A stretch of DNA of 64,000 nt from Neurospora tetraspora (Eukaryota; Ascomycota; Sordariomycetes; Sordariales; Sordariaceae). A program made the translations under genes and the position numbers. The stretch's first letter is position 1, and each line of letters begins with the position of its first letter. Of this stretch, positions 1 through 9,595 are shown piece by piece. The notes beneath the pieces are model-generated. The model was not told the DNA's origin. It did no database searches and saw nothing but the letters and a program-made list of their open reading frames with translations. Location of the stretch: assembly GCF_033439725.1 (NCBI RefSeq), contig NW_026944385.1, positions 1,054,001 through 1,118,000 of the forward strand, given 5' to 3'.

Positions 1-720
1 CACGGAGACTGGCCAGCAGCTCGACTTCGTGCCATTCTACCCGGCTATTTAGCCAGGAACACAAAAACGAGTCAAAAGGGAGTAAGTAATTTACCAGTGC
101 TTGTCCCCCATCGCATGTCAAATGCGACTTCCGTCTCCTCCGCCAATTCCTGAGTGAATTTGCCTGTTGAGTCGGAATCGTAAGCATCATGACGCTGGTG
201 AAACAGAGCAATGGGCAGCAAGGCTGAAACATACCAAGATTGGTGCTCAGCTTGGTGCGAATCATGGTGGTAAGAGCATCAGTAGCACGTAGGCCTTCAA
301 AGCCGGGCAGAGTAGATGCCATGGACTTTTTGACCACCTCGTCGGCGCTGAAACGAGGATCGGACTTGACGTGCTCTGCCATGTCGGGAGGCAACACAAT
401 CCGTGTCCCGAACGATCCAATGATCTGAAAGGGGCCATTATACTATTGAGTCGATGAGTGACTGATCTTGTTTCAATTCATGAGAGAGACCCTGCATTTC
501 CCACCTTGTAATATCCTTTCTGAATCCATGCCTTCATGTCTCGGGCGATGCGTTTCACGGCGGGCTTATCAGACCATTCGCCTTTGAGTTTGTTGATGAC
601 CGGAAAACCAGAGGTATACCACCTCAGTCTCAGCGTGGAAATGACAGCACCCAGAAGATACGGGAGGAGTAGGATGGGTACAGCTGCAGAAAGCAGCAGC
701 CCGGCGTTCTCGACCAACAT
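1..720 (-). CDS. Cytochrome P450, 5' half (runs off left edge)
   Basis: A membrane-anchored P450 monooxygenase; only the N-terminal half is in the window, so the haem-binding Cys motif lies outside. The start is the ATG at 720-718, followed by a hydrophobic anchor (residues about 6-27), then a segment with GEWSDKPAVKRIARDMKAWI typical of the ent-kaurene-oxidase-like/CYP68-type fungal P450s. I read four exons with GT..AG introns: 720-505, 442-235, 163-95 and 36 to beyond the edge; the joined frame stays open and gives GPFQIIGSFGTR, then FTQELAEETEVAFD and EWHEVELLASLR, all usual for the region before the I helix. It is divergent from the acyltransferase at 1607, so a shared promoter and a common pathway are plausible. 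The family is certain enough; the substrate is not inferable. Confidence 0.88.
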
Positions 721-1606
721 GATTGTCCAATGGATCGAGCTTGACACTCTGGCAAAAGTGAGTCGACAATATCTTCTCTGGTCGATGACAATCACTCGAT
801 CTATTCTGGACAAGTAATGAACTGTGTCTCAATATAAAAGACCTGACCTCTTCCCATCAGTGTCCAGAATCTTTTAATGTGTTGAATGCTCACCACCACC
901 AATCACATTTGCCTGGCGCTATACCGATGGGGCATAGAATCATTATACAAGGTGGGTGAGATGCTCGCTGTCATGCCAAGTGGACCTCGAGTGAAGCCCT
1001 GCCGAATAATTGTTTGAAACTCAATTCATAGGAGCATCGACATGGAAGGCACAGACGAGGATCAGGCCATCAGCTGCTAAATTCGAATGAGGTTAGTCTT
1101 TAGGCATGGGTGACAGTAGCTTTTCGCCGACGAGACAGAAGCAAACCCTAGGTACAGTCAGCGGCCGAGAATCCGTGAGATCCTGATCCTACCAGACTGC
1201 AGAACGGGTGCGCATCAATCTAGACGCACACGACCTGGATTCCTTGAGAAAACGACTGAATTCACGTAGGACACGAATGTTCGGCATCAACCAAGCCCGA
1301 CAATGTTTCGTGGGAACGCGTCGGTTGAGCTCATAACAATTCGGCGTTGACATCGGCGTTCGCAACGCCGAACCAGACGCCGAATGCATATTCAGAGTCC
1401 ACAAGCGTCTTGGAATCTACAAGCTGGGATATGCCGAGTGGCTTTCCACCCAGAAGGATTCATTGCGCCAAGTCTAGCACAAACTCATTGCATCATGGCA
1501 GGGGAATCGAGATATCAGGAGTCCCTCCATGTGAGAACCACAGACGCAGTCAGGATATTCTCACCTGGCTGCTCTACTCGTAGCAGCTTGACAAGCGTGG
1601 TAGGAA
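721..1606. promoter_or_regulatory. Shared upstream region of P450 and acyltransferase
   Basis: This 886-bp stretch separates two divergent genes and so must hold both promoters. I see no open frame with family features and no repeat shared with the rest of the window. A TATA-like run lies just upstream of the P450 on its strand (around 830-838). No specific regulator site is claimed. Confidence 0.45.
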
Positions 1607-3070
1607 ATGGCCAATTCAATATGGGAGCAGAAGATCGCGCCGGGCGTGGAAACATATGTCTGCCGGCCGGCTGATCCCGCGGTCAGGGGGGCCAGGGACT
1701 TTCCCGTCACTGGCTGTGACCAGGCCATGCCCAAGATACACGCGCGAATAGCCATATACTACAAGCTGGCCGAATCGTCCGAGGAATCACGCAGGAATAT
1801 CGTCACGTCGCTCAAGACGGGCTTGGAAAACCTCGCCTCCCAAGTACCATGCCTCACCGCAACCGCTGCTGTAGACCCTGTGTCCAAGCGCGGCACCCTC
1901 AGAACAATGGGCGACGACGATGGAGTTCTCTTCCTGGTCACCGGCTCGACGACCGTCCGCTCCGATCTTCCATCCTATGCAGAGCTGGAGCGCGAACGAT
2001 TTGGGCCTTGGAAGCTTCCCAAAGGCGCCACGTATCCGGAGGGTCTGATCAATCCCCTGACGTCGATCGAGGGCCACCAGAGCGGGTTGCCGGGGTGTAT
2101 CTTCCAACTCAACTTCATCGACGGCGGCGTGATCCTCACTGCTTGCTTCCATCATTATGTCGCCGATGGACCTAGTGTCAACAACATATTCCACGCTTGG
2201 GGCGCGCATTGTCGAGGACTCCCCTGCGTTGACTTGTTCACCGATCGCACCATCCTCATCAATCCCGAGCCGGCTCCTCAGTCCGAGGTGCCGGAACTAG
2301 AGCGACGAATGACGGCTCATGGCTGCATGGTGGATTCCACAAAGGCAGACCCCAACAACCCTTGGTCCAACGTGTTGGGACCGCCGGTCAAGACCGCCAT
2401 CGCCAGCTTTCCCCGCGACAAGGTCGCCGCTCTGAAAGACGAAGTTGCAGCAAAGAGGTTCGCTCGGGTGTCGACCCACGATTGCTTCCAGGCCATCTTA
2501 TGGTGGGGACTGGTGCGTGCCAAAAGCGTCTTGGGGCAAGATGAAGGGGTCGAGACCTCTACGTCCCTATTTCCCGTCAGCTTCCGGTCCAACTACAACC
2601 CTGAGTTTCCGAAGAACTACATCGGCAATGGCACGCTCTTCAATGGCGCAAAGCTCCCCATTGCGACGCTCAAGTCTTCAGAAGGACTCCTTGATGCGGC
2701 TGTGGCGCTGCGAAACGTGATCCAGAATGTGGACGCGACCTTTGTCAAAGACGCCAAGGCTTGGCTCAGCAGCATTGAGGAGCCGGCGACGCGAACGTGG
2801 ATGACTAGTCCGCCGCGCAAGATGGACGCTGCCGTCACGAGTTGGGCTTGTCTCGACTACCACACATGGGACATTGGATTTGGGCCGGCGACCTGCATAC
2901 GCCCGCCCGTCTCGCCGATACCGTTCTTGTTCCCTATGCCCGGTAGGACAGACAATGACGGCGATGAGATATTGGAGGCTGGCATTGCTGTTGACGAGAA
3001 GGTGCACGAGATGTTGATGCAGGATGCGGAATTTGCTCAGTATGTCAAGGACTACTATCTCCAACCCTAG
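1607..3070 (+). CDS. BAHD/trichothecene-acetyltransferase-like acyltransferase
   Basis: A single-exon, 487-residue CoA-dependent acyltransferase of the transferase family (PF02458-like), predicted to transfer an acyl group from acyl-CoA to a hydroxyl or amine of a small molecule in the cytosol. The catalytic HxxxD motif is H183-Y-V-A-D187 (HHYVADG, 182-188), and the structural DFGWG-type motif appears as DIGFG at 422-426. Both are at the usual places and the length is normal for fungal members. The start at 1607 gives MANSIWEQ and a conserved-looking N-terminus. The gene is divergent from the P450 at 720; such pairs are common at the border of secondary-metabolite clusters, which is inference. 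The substrate cannot be named from sequence. Confidence 0.88.
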   Translation: MANSIWEQKIAPGVETYVCRPADPAVRGARDFPVTGCDQAMPKIHARIAIYYKLAESSEESRRNIVTSLKTGLENLASQVPCLTATAAVDPVSKRGTLRTMGDDDGVLFLVTGSTTVRSDLPSYAELERERFGPWKLPKGATYPEGLINPLTSIEGHQSGLPGCIFQLNFIDGGVILTACFHHYVADGPSVNNIFHAWGAHCRGLPCVDLFTDRTILINPEPAPQSEVPELERRMTAHGCMVDSTKADPNNPWSNVLGPPVKTAIASFPRDKVAALKDEVAAKRFARVSTHDCFQAILWWGLVRAKSVLGQDEGVETSTSLFPVSFRSNYNPEFPKNYIGNGTLFNGAKLPIATLKSSEGLLDAAVALRNVIQNVDATFVKDAKAWLSSIEEPATRTWMTSPPRKMDAAVTSWACLDYHTWDIGFGPATCIRPPVSPIPFLFPMPGRTDNDGDEILEAGIAVDEKVHEMLMQDAEFAQYVKDYYLQP

Positions 3071-3743
3071 CCCGCATTAGCTGTCATCATACTGCGCATT
3101 GTAGTTCTTCCATCGTGGCATGGACTTGGAATCCTACCTATGCAGACGGGTAGCATAGGTAGACAGGCACATAGACTCATTTAGCGACTCGTTTCCTCCC
3201 TCCGAGGGAACTGCGCATAATTCTGGTCTGGTCGACTGCAGGTCCTTGAATCAATAATCATGACAATGGGTCATTGCGGGCGTGCGGTGCAGCCTTCCAC
3301 GATGGCGTGCCAGGCTAAAAGTTAACGTTGCCCCGTAGTGCTTCCACTTGTTGACGTACGGAGTGAACTATCCATAAAATTGGCCGTCTCATTAGTCTCC
3401 ACGTAGCTCCAACGGGCCGACGATAACGGGGCTCTTAGCTAACCCAAAAGAGGTCGGTCCCTAAATCACCCGAAAGCGAGCACCGGGCTGGCAGCGAACC
3501 GTTTCTTGGCCAATCAGATCGTGCAAGAGCTAACCACTTCAGAAATCTGTCTCAATTGCCAAACAACAACCTGGAAGCCAAACAACGCAACCCAATCCTC
3601 AACTGCTTCCGCCAGTCCTTCCCACCACACTCCCCATTCGGCGCAGTGGCGTTGTCCTCGTTTCCCCGGTAGCGTTGCCTTGCCTTGCCTTGTTCCTCTT
3701 GTTTTTTCCTGTCTCTTAATCATAACCCGTCACGCATCTCATA
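3071..3743. promoter_or_regulatory. Intergenic region before the phosphate carrier
   Basis: There is no supported gene here. The last 240 bases before the ATG at 3744 are pyrimidine-rich (runs such as CCTTGCCTTGCCTTG near 3676-3690), as is common in strong housekeeping promoters of filamentous fungi. No repeat or RNA gene is seen. Confidence 0.4.
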
Positions 3744-4871
3744 ATGGCCGCCCCTGCCACATCCGTTAAGGAGGTCATCCAGAAGAAGCCCGAGGGCCTG
3801 GACCTCTACGCCCGCTTCGCCCTGGCCGGAGCCCTCGGCTGCTCCGTCACGCACGGCGCCTTCACACCCGTCGATGTGTACGTCTTCCCTACTGCCCTCC
3901 TTCTCGACTACTTGCTAATAGCCCCAATATAGAATCAAAACCAGGATCCAACTCGACCCTGCGACGTACAACCGTGGCATGATCGGCGGCTTCCGCCAGG
4001 TCATCAAGAATGAAGGAATCGGCGCGCTAGCTACGGGCTTCGGTCCTACGTTCACAGGCTACTTTGTCCAGGGCGCCTTCAAGTTCGGTGGTTACGAGTT
4101 CTTCAAGAAGCAGTCCATCGACCTCATTGGCATCGAGAAGGCCCGTCAGAACCGTACCGCCGTGTACTCCGTGTCCGCTGCTTCGGCCGAGTTCTTCGCT
4201 TCCGTCGCCCTTTGCCCCTTGGAGGCTACCCGTATCCGTCTCGTCTCTACTCCCGGCTACGCCAAGGGTCTAGTCGATGGCTTCACCAAGATCCTGACTA
4301 CCGAGGGAGTCGGCGCCTTCTACGCCGGCTTCGGACCGATCTTGTTTAAACAGTATGTTCTTCCCGGTCCCAGCCCACATTTGTTAAAGATCTGTTGGCT
4401 AACCTTCGTGCATCATACAGGGTCCCATACACGGTTACGAAGTTCGTCGTATACGAGAAGGTTGCCGAGAACATCCTCGCTCAATTTGACAAGTCTAAAC
4501 TCTCCGGTAGTGCCTTGACTGGTATTAACCTGGGTTCTGGCCTAATCGCTGGCTTTGCTGCCGCCATCGTGTCGCAGCCGGCCGATACGATGCTTTCCAA
4601 GATCAACAAGACCAAGGGACTGCCCGGTGAGAGCACCGTCTCCCGTCTCGCCAAGATTGCCCGCGAGCTTGGCGTACGCGGTTCCTTTGCCGGTCTCCCC
4701 ACGCGTCTCTTCATGGTGGGCGGGTTGACTGCCGGGCAGTTCGCGATATACGGCGACATCAAGAAAGCTCTCGGTATGTTTATGAGTTGTCCCCGTATAT
4801 GCCCGCAGCAATATCAGACTGCTAACCTCGTCATCACAGGTGCTACGAATGGTGTGGAAATCGCCAAATAA
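3744..4871 (+). CDS. MIR1: Mitochondrial phosphate carrier (Mir1/PiC type)
   Basis: An inner-membrane carrier that imports phosphate with protons for ATP synthesis. Four exons (3744-3877, 3933-4352, 4421-4773, 4840-4871) give 312 codons before TAA. Each of the three SLC25 repeats carries its PX(D/E)XX(K/R) signature: PVDVIKTR across the first intron, PLEATRIR in exon 2 and PADTMLSK in exon 3. The phosphate-carrier hallmark FTPVDVIKTRIQ and the GFGPT and GPILFKQVPYT-type segments separate it from other carriers. The start gives a short soluble N-terminus with no cleavable presequence, as in yeast Mir1. Introns are 55, 68 and 66 nt with normal splice sites. Codon use is strongly biased to C-ending codons, suggesting high expression. 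Confidence 0.95.
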
Positions 4872-5649
4872 ACGTTGATGAGAATGGGGTGAAGACCAAA
4901 CGGGTCGTACACCAGTTGCTTATAAATTTCTTCAGCGCGTGCTTGTTCCATGTAGCGAGCGTCTATCACAACACAATGCTAATCCTATAATACTCCTCTA
5001 CCGATTGATTACATTGTTAATACATCCCCCTTGGTGGTGGCCGCCGTTGGTGCATAGATACGACTCCTCGAGACCCTCTGGCGCCGCACATGGACTCTAA
5101 GTGCTTACTGAAGTTGTCTCCTGCACCTGAGGCCTGTCCCATCTTGTACGATCATTGATCAAGCCGCAATGTCGGCATGGTGTTAAGTGCCTCTGTGGGT
5201 ATTCGATCGTTATTGTGCCGCAATGCGCGCGGGCTCTGTCACTGGCGGGTCGGCGCTCGATAAAAGCTGTGCATTGTTTGGATGCGAGGTCCCATCACTC
5301 CAGCGAGCAGAGGCTTTAGCAACCACGGCGATTCTATCGTCAGCGATGGAAATCAGTGAGCTAGGCTTGTTTCCATGTCGATTACCTATATCGCGAACGG
5401 CCTTGGATATAGCCTTTACACCGCCCAGGCGGCGCTTGGCCGTTGCCACGAGGGAACATGGGCAACTTACGTGCTCTTAGCAGTGGCTTTGCCCCAGAGT
5501 CTCTGGACGATTCGACTGACCAATGCAACAGGTCCGGAGGGGTTGGTCAGCCTTCAATAACAAAGAGAAAGACTAGCACCCAACTCTCTACCTCGAGAAT
5601 TTTGATAAGCTCTCGTAATAGTTCGGTCTCGCCGTTAGGTATGTACGTT
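4872..5649. other. Intergenic region, nothing recognised
   Basis: This holds the 3' flank of the phosphate carrier and about 600 bases in which short frames on both strands show no domain, signal peptide or coding bias I can defend. No repeat shared with the rest of the window was noticed. Confidence 0.4.
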
Positions 5650-6043
5650 ATGGTCGTTATGGTCTGAGTACCGAACAGCGGAAGATCCTACACAACCAAG
5701 GCTATCATAAAGTCATCCTCCTTACTACCGACAGACAGGTCGTCCTGGCCGACCTTGACGTGGACCAATTGCTCGAGTCCTTGGCCTATAGTAAGAAGGA
5801 TCGAAACGCTTTCACTAAGAATAAGTACCGAAGCGTCGGTTTCATAGCTTACACCTGCTTGGAAGCGTGTTCTGCCACTGGAAAAGCAACATTCAAGATC
5901 CCAGACACGGTAGTATATGCCTTTAACGACGCCCCGGCCCGATGGACCGACACTTATGCCAAGGAAGTGTTTAATGAGCACGTCGCCAGTCCGCCGGAAG
6001 ACATGCTGGGACGATATCGACGTGTTCGGTGTCTCACTCGATA
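5650..6043 (+). CDS. Orphan ORF of unknown function
   Basis: One frame stays open from about 5650 to the TAA at 6041-6043 (about 130 residues). It has a protein-like composition: a basic start rich in Arg/Tyr, then VILLTTDRQVVLADLDVDQ, KNKYRSVGF, and a tail VASPPEDMLGRYRRV. There is no ATG at its left edge, so it is either a terminal exon whose 5' part I cannot find or a gene relic. A GTATGT at 5640 and AG-rich bases nearby could be an intron boundary. I do not recognise a family. Confidence 0.28.
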
Positions 6044-6291
6044 AGTAGGATCATATTCAGAAACTATGCAAAATCGGGAGCCAGTTTCTCCAATGCCATT
6101 GGGACGGTGTTGACTTCCCGGAGCAGCTGTGGGAAAGCAGAACGGAAGAAGAGCTTCGCACGCTCGACAGGAAGGGGGCTCACCACTTCACACTGGCCCA
6201 AACGAAGGGGAGGAGCTCTGTCGATGAGGCCGGATTAGATCTGTGACGATTGTGAGGTATTGCTCCGAGGCCTCGTGCAGAGACCAAAAAT
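6044..6291. other. Spacer between orphan ORF and tRNA gene
   Basis: No gene is supported. A T5 run on the minus strand just past the tRNA (6286-6290) is the likely RNA polymerase III terminator. Confidence 0.35.
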
Positions 6292-6393
6292 TGAACAGAG
6301 TGGGATTCCAACCCACGCCCCTTTCGAGACTACGAGTCAGATTCACAAAGCGAAACCTGAACGTAGCGCCATAGACCGCTCGGCCATCTGTCC
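6292..6393 (-). tRNA. tRNA-Leu (anticodon CAG) with 20-nt intron
   Basis: Read on the minus strand, 6393-6387 (GGACAGA) pairs with 6299-6293 (TCTGTTC, one G-U pair) as the acceptor stem; the discriminator is A at 6292. A D-arm GCC..GGC with the A-box-like GATGGCCGAGCGGTC follows. The anticodon stem is CTACG/CGTAG, and the loop TTCAGG..T is split after position 37 by a 20-nt intron, the canonical place. A long variable arm (CTC-GAAA-GGG) marks a class II tRNA, and the T-arm is GTGGG TTGGAAT CCCAC. Anticodon CAG decodes CUG as leucine. A T-rich terminator follows. All stems close, so the gene looks functional. Confidence 0.93.
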
Positions 6394-7520
6394 AATTCGA
6401 CGGTTAGGCTTTGGTATTCAATCCATACGTGGACGCTTTGGACCCCATGTGGGCACCTTCCACCGGTACCCCAGTGCGCGGAGGATTGACGCTTCGAGAG
6501 GGTGACTATATCTGCGAGTGTGTCCATGAGACTGGTAGCTTGGTTGCTGTTGATTTGGTCGAGGTCAACCCCAGCCTGGCCGAGCCGGAGTCTATGGGCG
6601 CACAGGAGACGGTTAGGGCTGGCTGCTCCCTGGTGCGGTGCGCTCTTGGAGAGAGCTTGCTCTAGGGGATTTTGGCTAGGGGTTGATACCCGCGAAGATT
6701 TGACACAACTTTGAGCCACAAGGCTAAATGATGGAATTGAATTGAAGCTCGGATTTGCTGTATGATTAAACATGTGCACGGCAGTTGTAGCGGGGATATT
6801 GCTACAGGCACGCAGTGAAAATATGATTGTTCGAGGAAGCAATAGAGTTAAAGACCTCCCCCGGTGATTCGCCTGATCCCGTATTCATTTTCAAATTCGA
6901 AGCCCAACGCTTTCTGTAGTGACCCTTCTTCCTTTCGGCCTCGGCCCTATGAATCCTCCGATCAAGTAAGTTTGTGTACGTGTGCAATATTGTGGCGTTG
7001 GGGTTCTTGAGAGCTTAGTTGCTCAGCGGTGGTGGAGGCGGGCCGCCAGTCGAGCGCTGCGACGAGCCGTCGGCGGCCTCGCTGGCAATTGAGGCATATC
7101 CGTAAAAGGAACCGTTCGGTTCTTTGGACGGTTGCCTGGAATCTTGCCCATGGTTACTGCTTCCGGATCATATTCGTTCCGCCTCTTCACCTCAGAGACC
7201 CCAGGTCTCTGTGTTTGTATGTCTTTGCCCGATACAACATAGTGAGAGGCAGCTTCTGATCCCGATCCCCTCAGTCACTTTGCGGACGGTCTATCACACC
7301 CTGCATCGTCAGGACTGGCACGCTTCGAAGGAACTCTTTCTTGTGTCAGAGCACCGGCGCCCCACGTGCTCATTTCACGACGTCGCTTCAGCCGTGAAGA
7401 TCTTCGGTTCTCTCCGATTCTCCCATTATGATCGCGCTTGGGCGTTTCCATATCAGGTCCTTCATATGAGCTGTTCTCTCCCATCTTGGGTTGGTTCAGC
7501 TCGGCGTCAATAATATTGAC
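6394..7520. other. Gene-poor stretch, nothing firm
   Basis: About 1.1 kb with no frame showing recognisable domains on either strand. The region 7020-7500 is GC-richer than what follows and ends abruptly where the RIP-mutated repeat begins near 7521. Confidence 0.35.
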
Positions 7521-8014
7521 AAAATCTCAGTATTTTGTACCTATTTTGGGTATATTAATTAATTTTCGGCTTGTCAAAATTATAAAAGAAAATCAATATT
7601 AATATTGAATAAGCGAAAGTTATATATTAGCTATATTAGTAGGTCGTAGTATCGAAGACACTCGTTGTTGTTGTTGTTGTTGTTGTTATTTTTAACGTCT
7701 ACTTCCGCCTCCCGTAGGGCATGAGACGTGCCACATCGGTGAGTCTAGCGTACAAAACTGTCCACCAAAAACCATTAATCCGAGGGCAACCCAAGGCCTA
7801 TTGCCAGTGTAAATCACGTGTTGCCCATAGCGTAAACGCGGCCCAACACCTCCAATCGAATCGCCCAGTGAGCGAAATATCGAAGACACTCTTACAGCGC
7901 GGAAAGTATTTACAGCGGAAATATCTCAGGCTCGGAGATTATAAGGATGGTAGAAGGATACGATGAGCTTCTCTGCTTTTTACCCTTGGGTTTAGTAGTA
8001 GGTTCACGTTAAGA
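7521..8014 (+). pseudogene. RIP-mutated relic of the JmjC-type gene
   Basis: The bases 7521-7663 and 7878-8014 are a diverged copy of 49879-50148 inside the intact JmjC gene, in the same order and strand. Differences are dominated by C-to-T and G-to-A: for example GGCATCGAAG in the gene is GTATCGAAG here, and CAGCTGTGTTAGC is TAGCTATATTAGT. Such one-sided transitions are the mark of RIP on duplicated DNA. The copy covers only a 3' part of the gene. It is split by a 214-bp insertion at 7664-7877 and cut at 8015 by an LTR. It cannot encode a protein. Confidence 0.85.
7664..7877 (-). mobile_element. SINE-like retroposon with (AAC)n tail and 14-bp TSD
   Basis: A 214-bp insert interrupts the JmjC relic. 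It is flanked by perfect copies of TATCGAAGACACTC (7650-7663 and 7878-7891), a sequence present once in the parent gene, so this is a target-site duplication. The insert begins with (GTT)n on the plus strand, which is an (AAC)n 3' tail on the minus strand. A long TSD plus a simple-repeat tail is the classic mark of target-primed reverse transcription (SINE or truncated LINE). I see no clear tRNA-type A and B boxes, so its head is unidentified. Confidence 0.75.
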
Positions 8015-8486
8015 TGTGACGAACGGCAGTCTGATCTGCCTAAGTGGGATAGCTGAAGGTTGATACTATCAGAAGACGTTCAGTGAAGCCAAGAGGTTCA
8101 CGACAAGTATGGTAGCGTTATACTAGTCTCAGTGATAATGATCTGTTGACTACTACAGAACTATCTGACAATCTGATTCTCCAGTCGTCCCTTTATACCT
8201 TGGTGCCTTCTAGTTACATGCGTCTGGCTCATTGATCGTAGCTTGGCTCATAAGCTTCTTCCTGGCTCATGAGCTCCTTTCTGGCTCATGAGCCCTTTCC
8301 TGGCTCATGAGCTCGGTGCTGGCTCATGAGCCTCAAGTTGGCTCATGAGCCTGTCTTGGCAGTTATGAGCCCTCCTGGCTCTGATCCTGGCTCTTACCCC
8401 TGGGGAGGTTTCATTGCCCAGCCTTCACGTGGCTGTTGTGTTCCCGATGGTTCGGTGGGCCCGTGTCATCGCTTAAGTTCATAACA
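8015..8486 (+). mobile_element. Solo LTR, TGTGACGAAC family, copy 1
   Basis: It starts TGTGACGAAC and ends GTTCATAACA, near-inverted ends of the TG..CA type. The first 180 bases match 61444-61625 almost base for base, and the end matches 61850-61865. The 472-bp length exceeds the 422 bp of copy 2 because of an internal array of GGCTCATGAGC-like units. No retrotransposon genes adjoin it. No clean 5-bp target duplication is visible (left flank ..TTAAGA, right flank ATTAG..). Confidence 0.75.
8203..8385 (+). repeat. GCTCATGAGC tandem array inside the LTR
   Basis: About nine variable units (roughly 15-22 bp) each contain TGGCTCATGAGC or a close variant; the core GCTCATGAGC is a perfect palindrome. 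The same position in the other LTR copy (61650-61770) holds diverged units built on GTGAGCC/GGCTCAC, so the array evolves quickly. Confidence 0.75.
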
Positions 8487-9480
8487 ATTAGCTTTCGGCC
8501 CGGTATTTATAAGAATATATTTTATCGATAAATTAAATTATTTATCGTTCGCGATTTGGATATAAAGTAATTAAAGTTTATTATTAAGATTACGATTAAT
8601 TAAAATAAATTATCGGTTACTAAAATTAATAAGGGGGCAGATGTATATATATTTTTACTTTTAACCATTAATTTAAATTAATATTTTTTTAGGGTGATCT
8701 TTTTTATTACTATAGTATTATATTAGATCGTTTATTTAGTTACGTTTATAGTTATTTAAACTTTATATAATAATATTTTCGAAATAGAGTTTTCGTCCTT
8801 CGATGAATTATTTTAATATTTAAATTTGGAAGATATTAATTATATTAAATTTAAATAGAAGGATAGGATATAGGAAAAGCGTATTTTTCTCTTAAAGTAT
8901 TATAAATATGTAGAATTTTAGAATTGGATATGGTTGGTAGCGGGGAATAAAAATACTCTCCGCCCCTATGCGCTACGAATTAACGGTAAAAATAAAATTG
9001 ATAGTAAGAAATTTTAACTTATTTACTTTATTATTTTATTTATGTTTTTTATGTAAGGTTCCTTTATATCCGCAATTCGAAATTATATTTTGAATTATAA
9101 TATAAGAATATTCGAAACTTTTTATTAAGCGAGGTATATTCCACACAATTTAATATTATTTATTTTCAATAGTATATTTAAAAATAGTTTCTACGCTTTC
9201 TATATATCTTTTCTACCGATAAAGCTTTATTCGTCGATTTAATTTTAATAGATACTATCGGAGCGTTTATTTTATAGTAACCACCTTTAAACTTTTTTTA
9301 TACCCTAAATATTAGCGGTAAAGAAAGAAAGAATAAAGAATCGAAAGGGTATCGGAATGGAATAACTATGTTGCAAGAGAATATAGTTTAATTAATACTC
9401 CAGATCTCTTTATTAAATTTATCATTAAATTTAAATTAATAGTTATAGTTATTAAGTTTAAATCCGCTCCTTATTTAAGT
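8487..9480. repeat. AT-rich, RIP-degraded repeat remains
   Basis: Nearly 1 kb dominated by A, T and TA dinucleotides with stops in all frames, unlike the flanking GC-richer DNA. This is the usual appearance of an old transposon after RIP. No reverse transcriptase or transposase motif survives that I can read. Confidence 0.7.
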
Positions 9481-9595
9481 ATGACAGGGTGGGATGCACA
9501 TGCTCACACGGTCAAACCTATAAAAGATAGGACGATGTTCGCTTGCCAACGAACATCGAAGTGCATACTATATAGGCAGTCACAACCCTGTGACA
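9481..9595. mobile_element. 115-bp short element with TTAAG target duplication
   Basis: A GC-richer island in the AT-rich zone. It is flanked by perfect TTAAG repeats (9476-9480 and 9596-9600). Its ends, TATGACAGGGT and ACCCTGTGACA, are imperfect inverted repeats. Inside lie a TATA-box-like CCTATAAAAG and a perfect 9-bp hairpin CGATGTTCG/CGAACATCG. The right end (ACCCTGTGACA) is shared with the LTR-like repeats ending at 42942 and 60911, so it may be a much reduced member of that family. Confidence 0.6.

Noticed and set aside
3071-3743. Small plus-strand frame at 3506-3769
   Set aside because: It overlaps the start of the phosphate carrier in another frame and shows no coding features.
8203-8385. 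CRISPR array
   Set aside because: The units are degenerate, spacers are absent or only a few bases, the array lies inside a eukaryotic LTR, and no cas genes exist.
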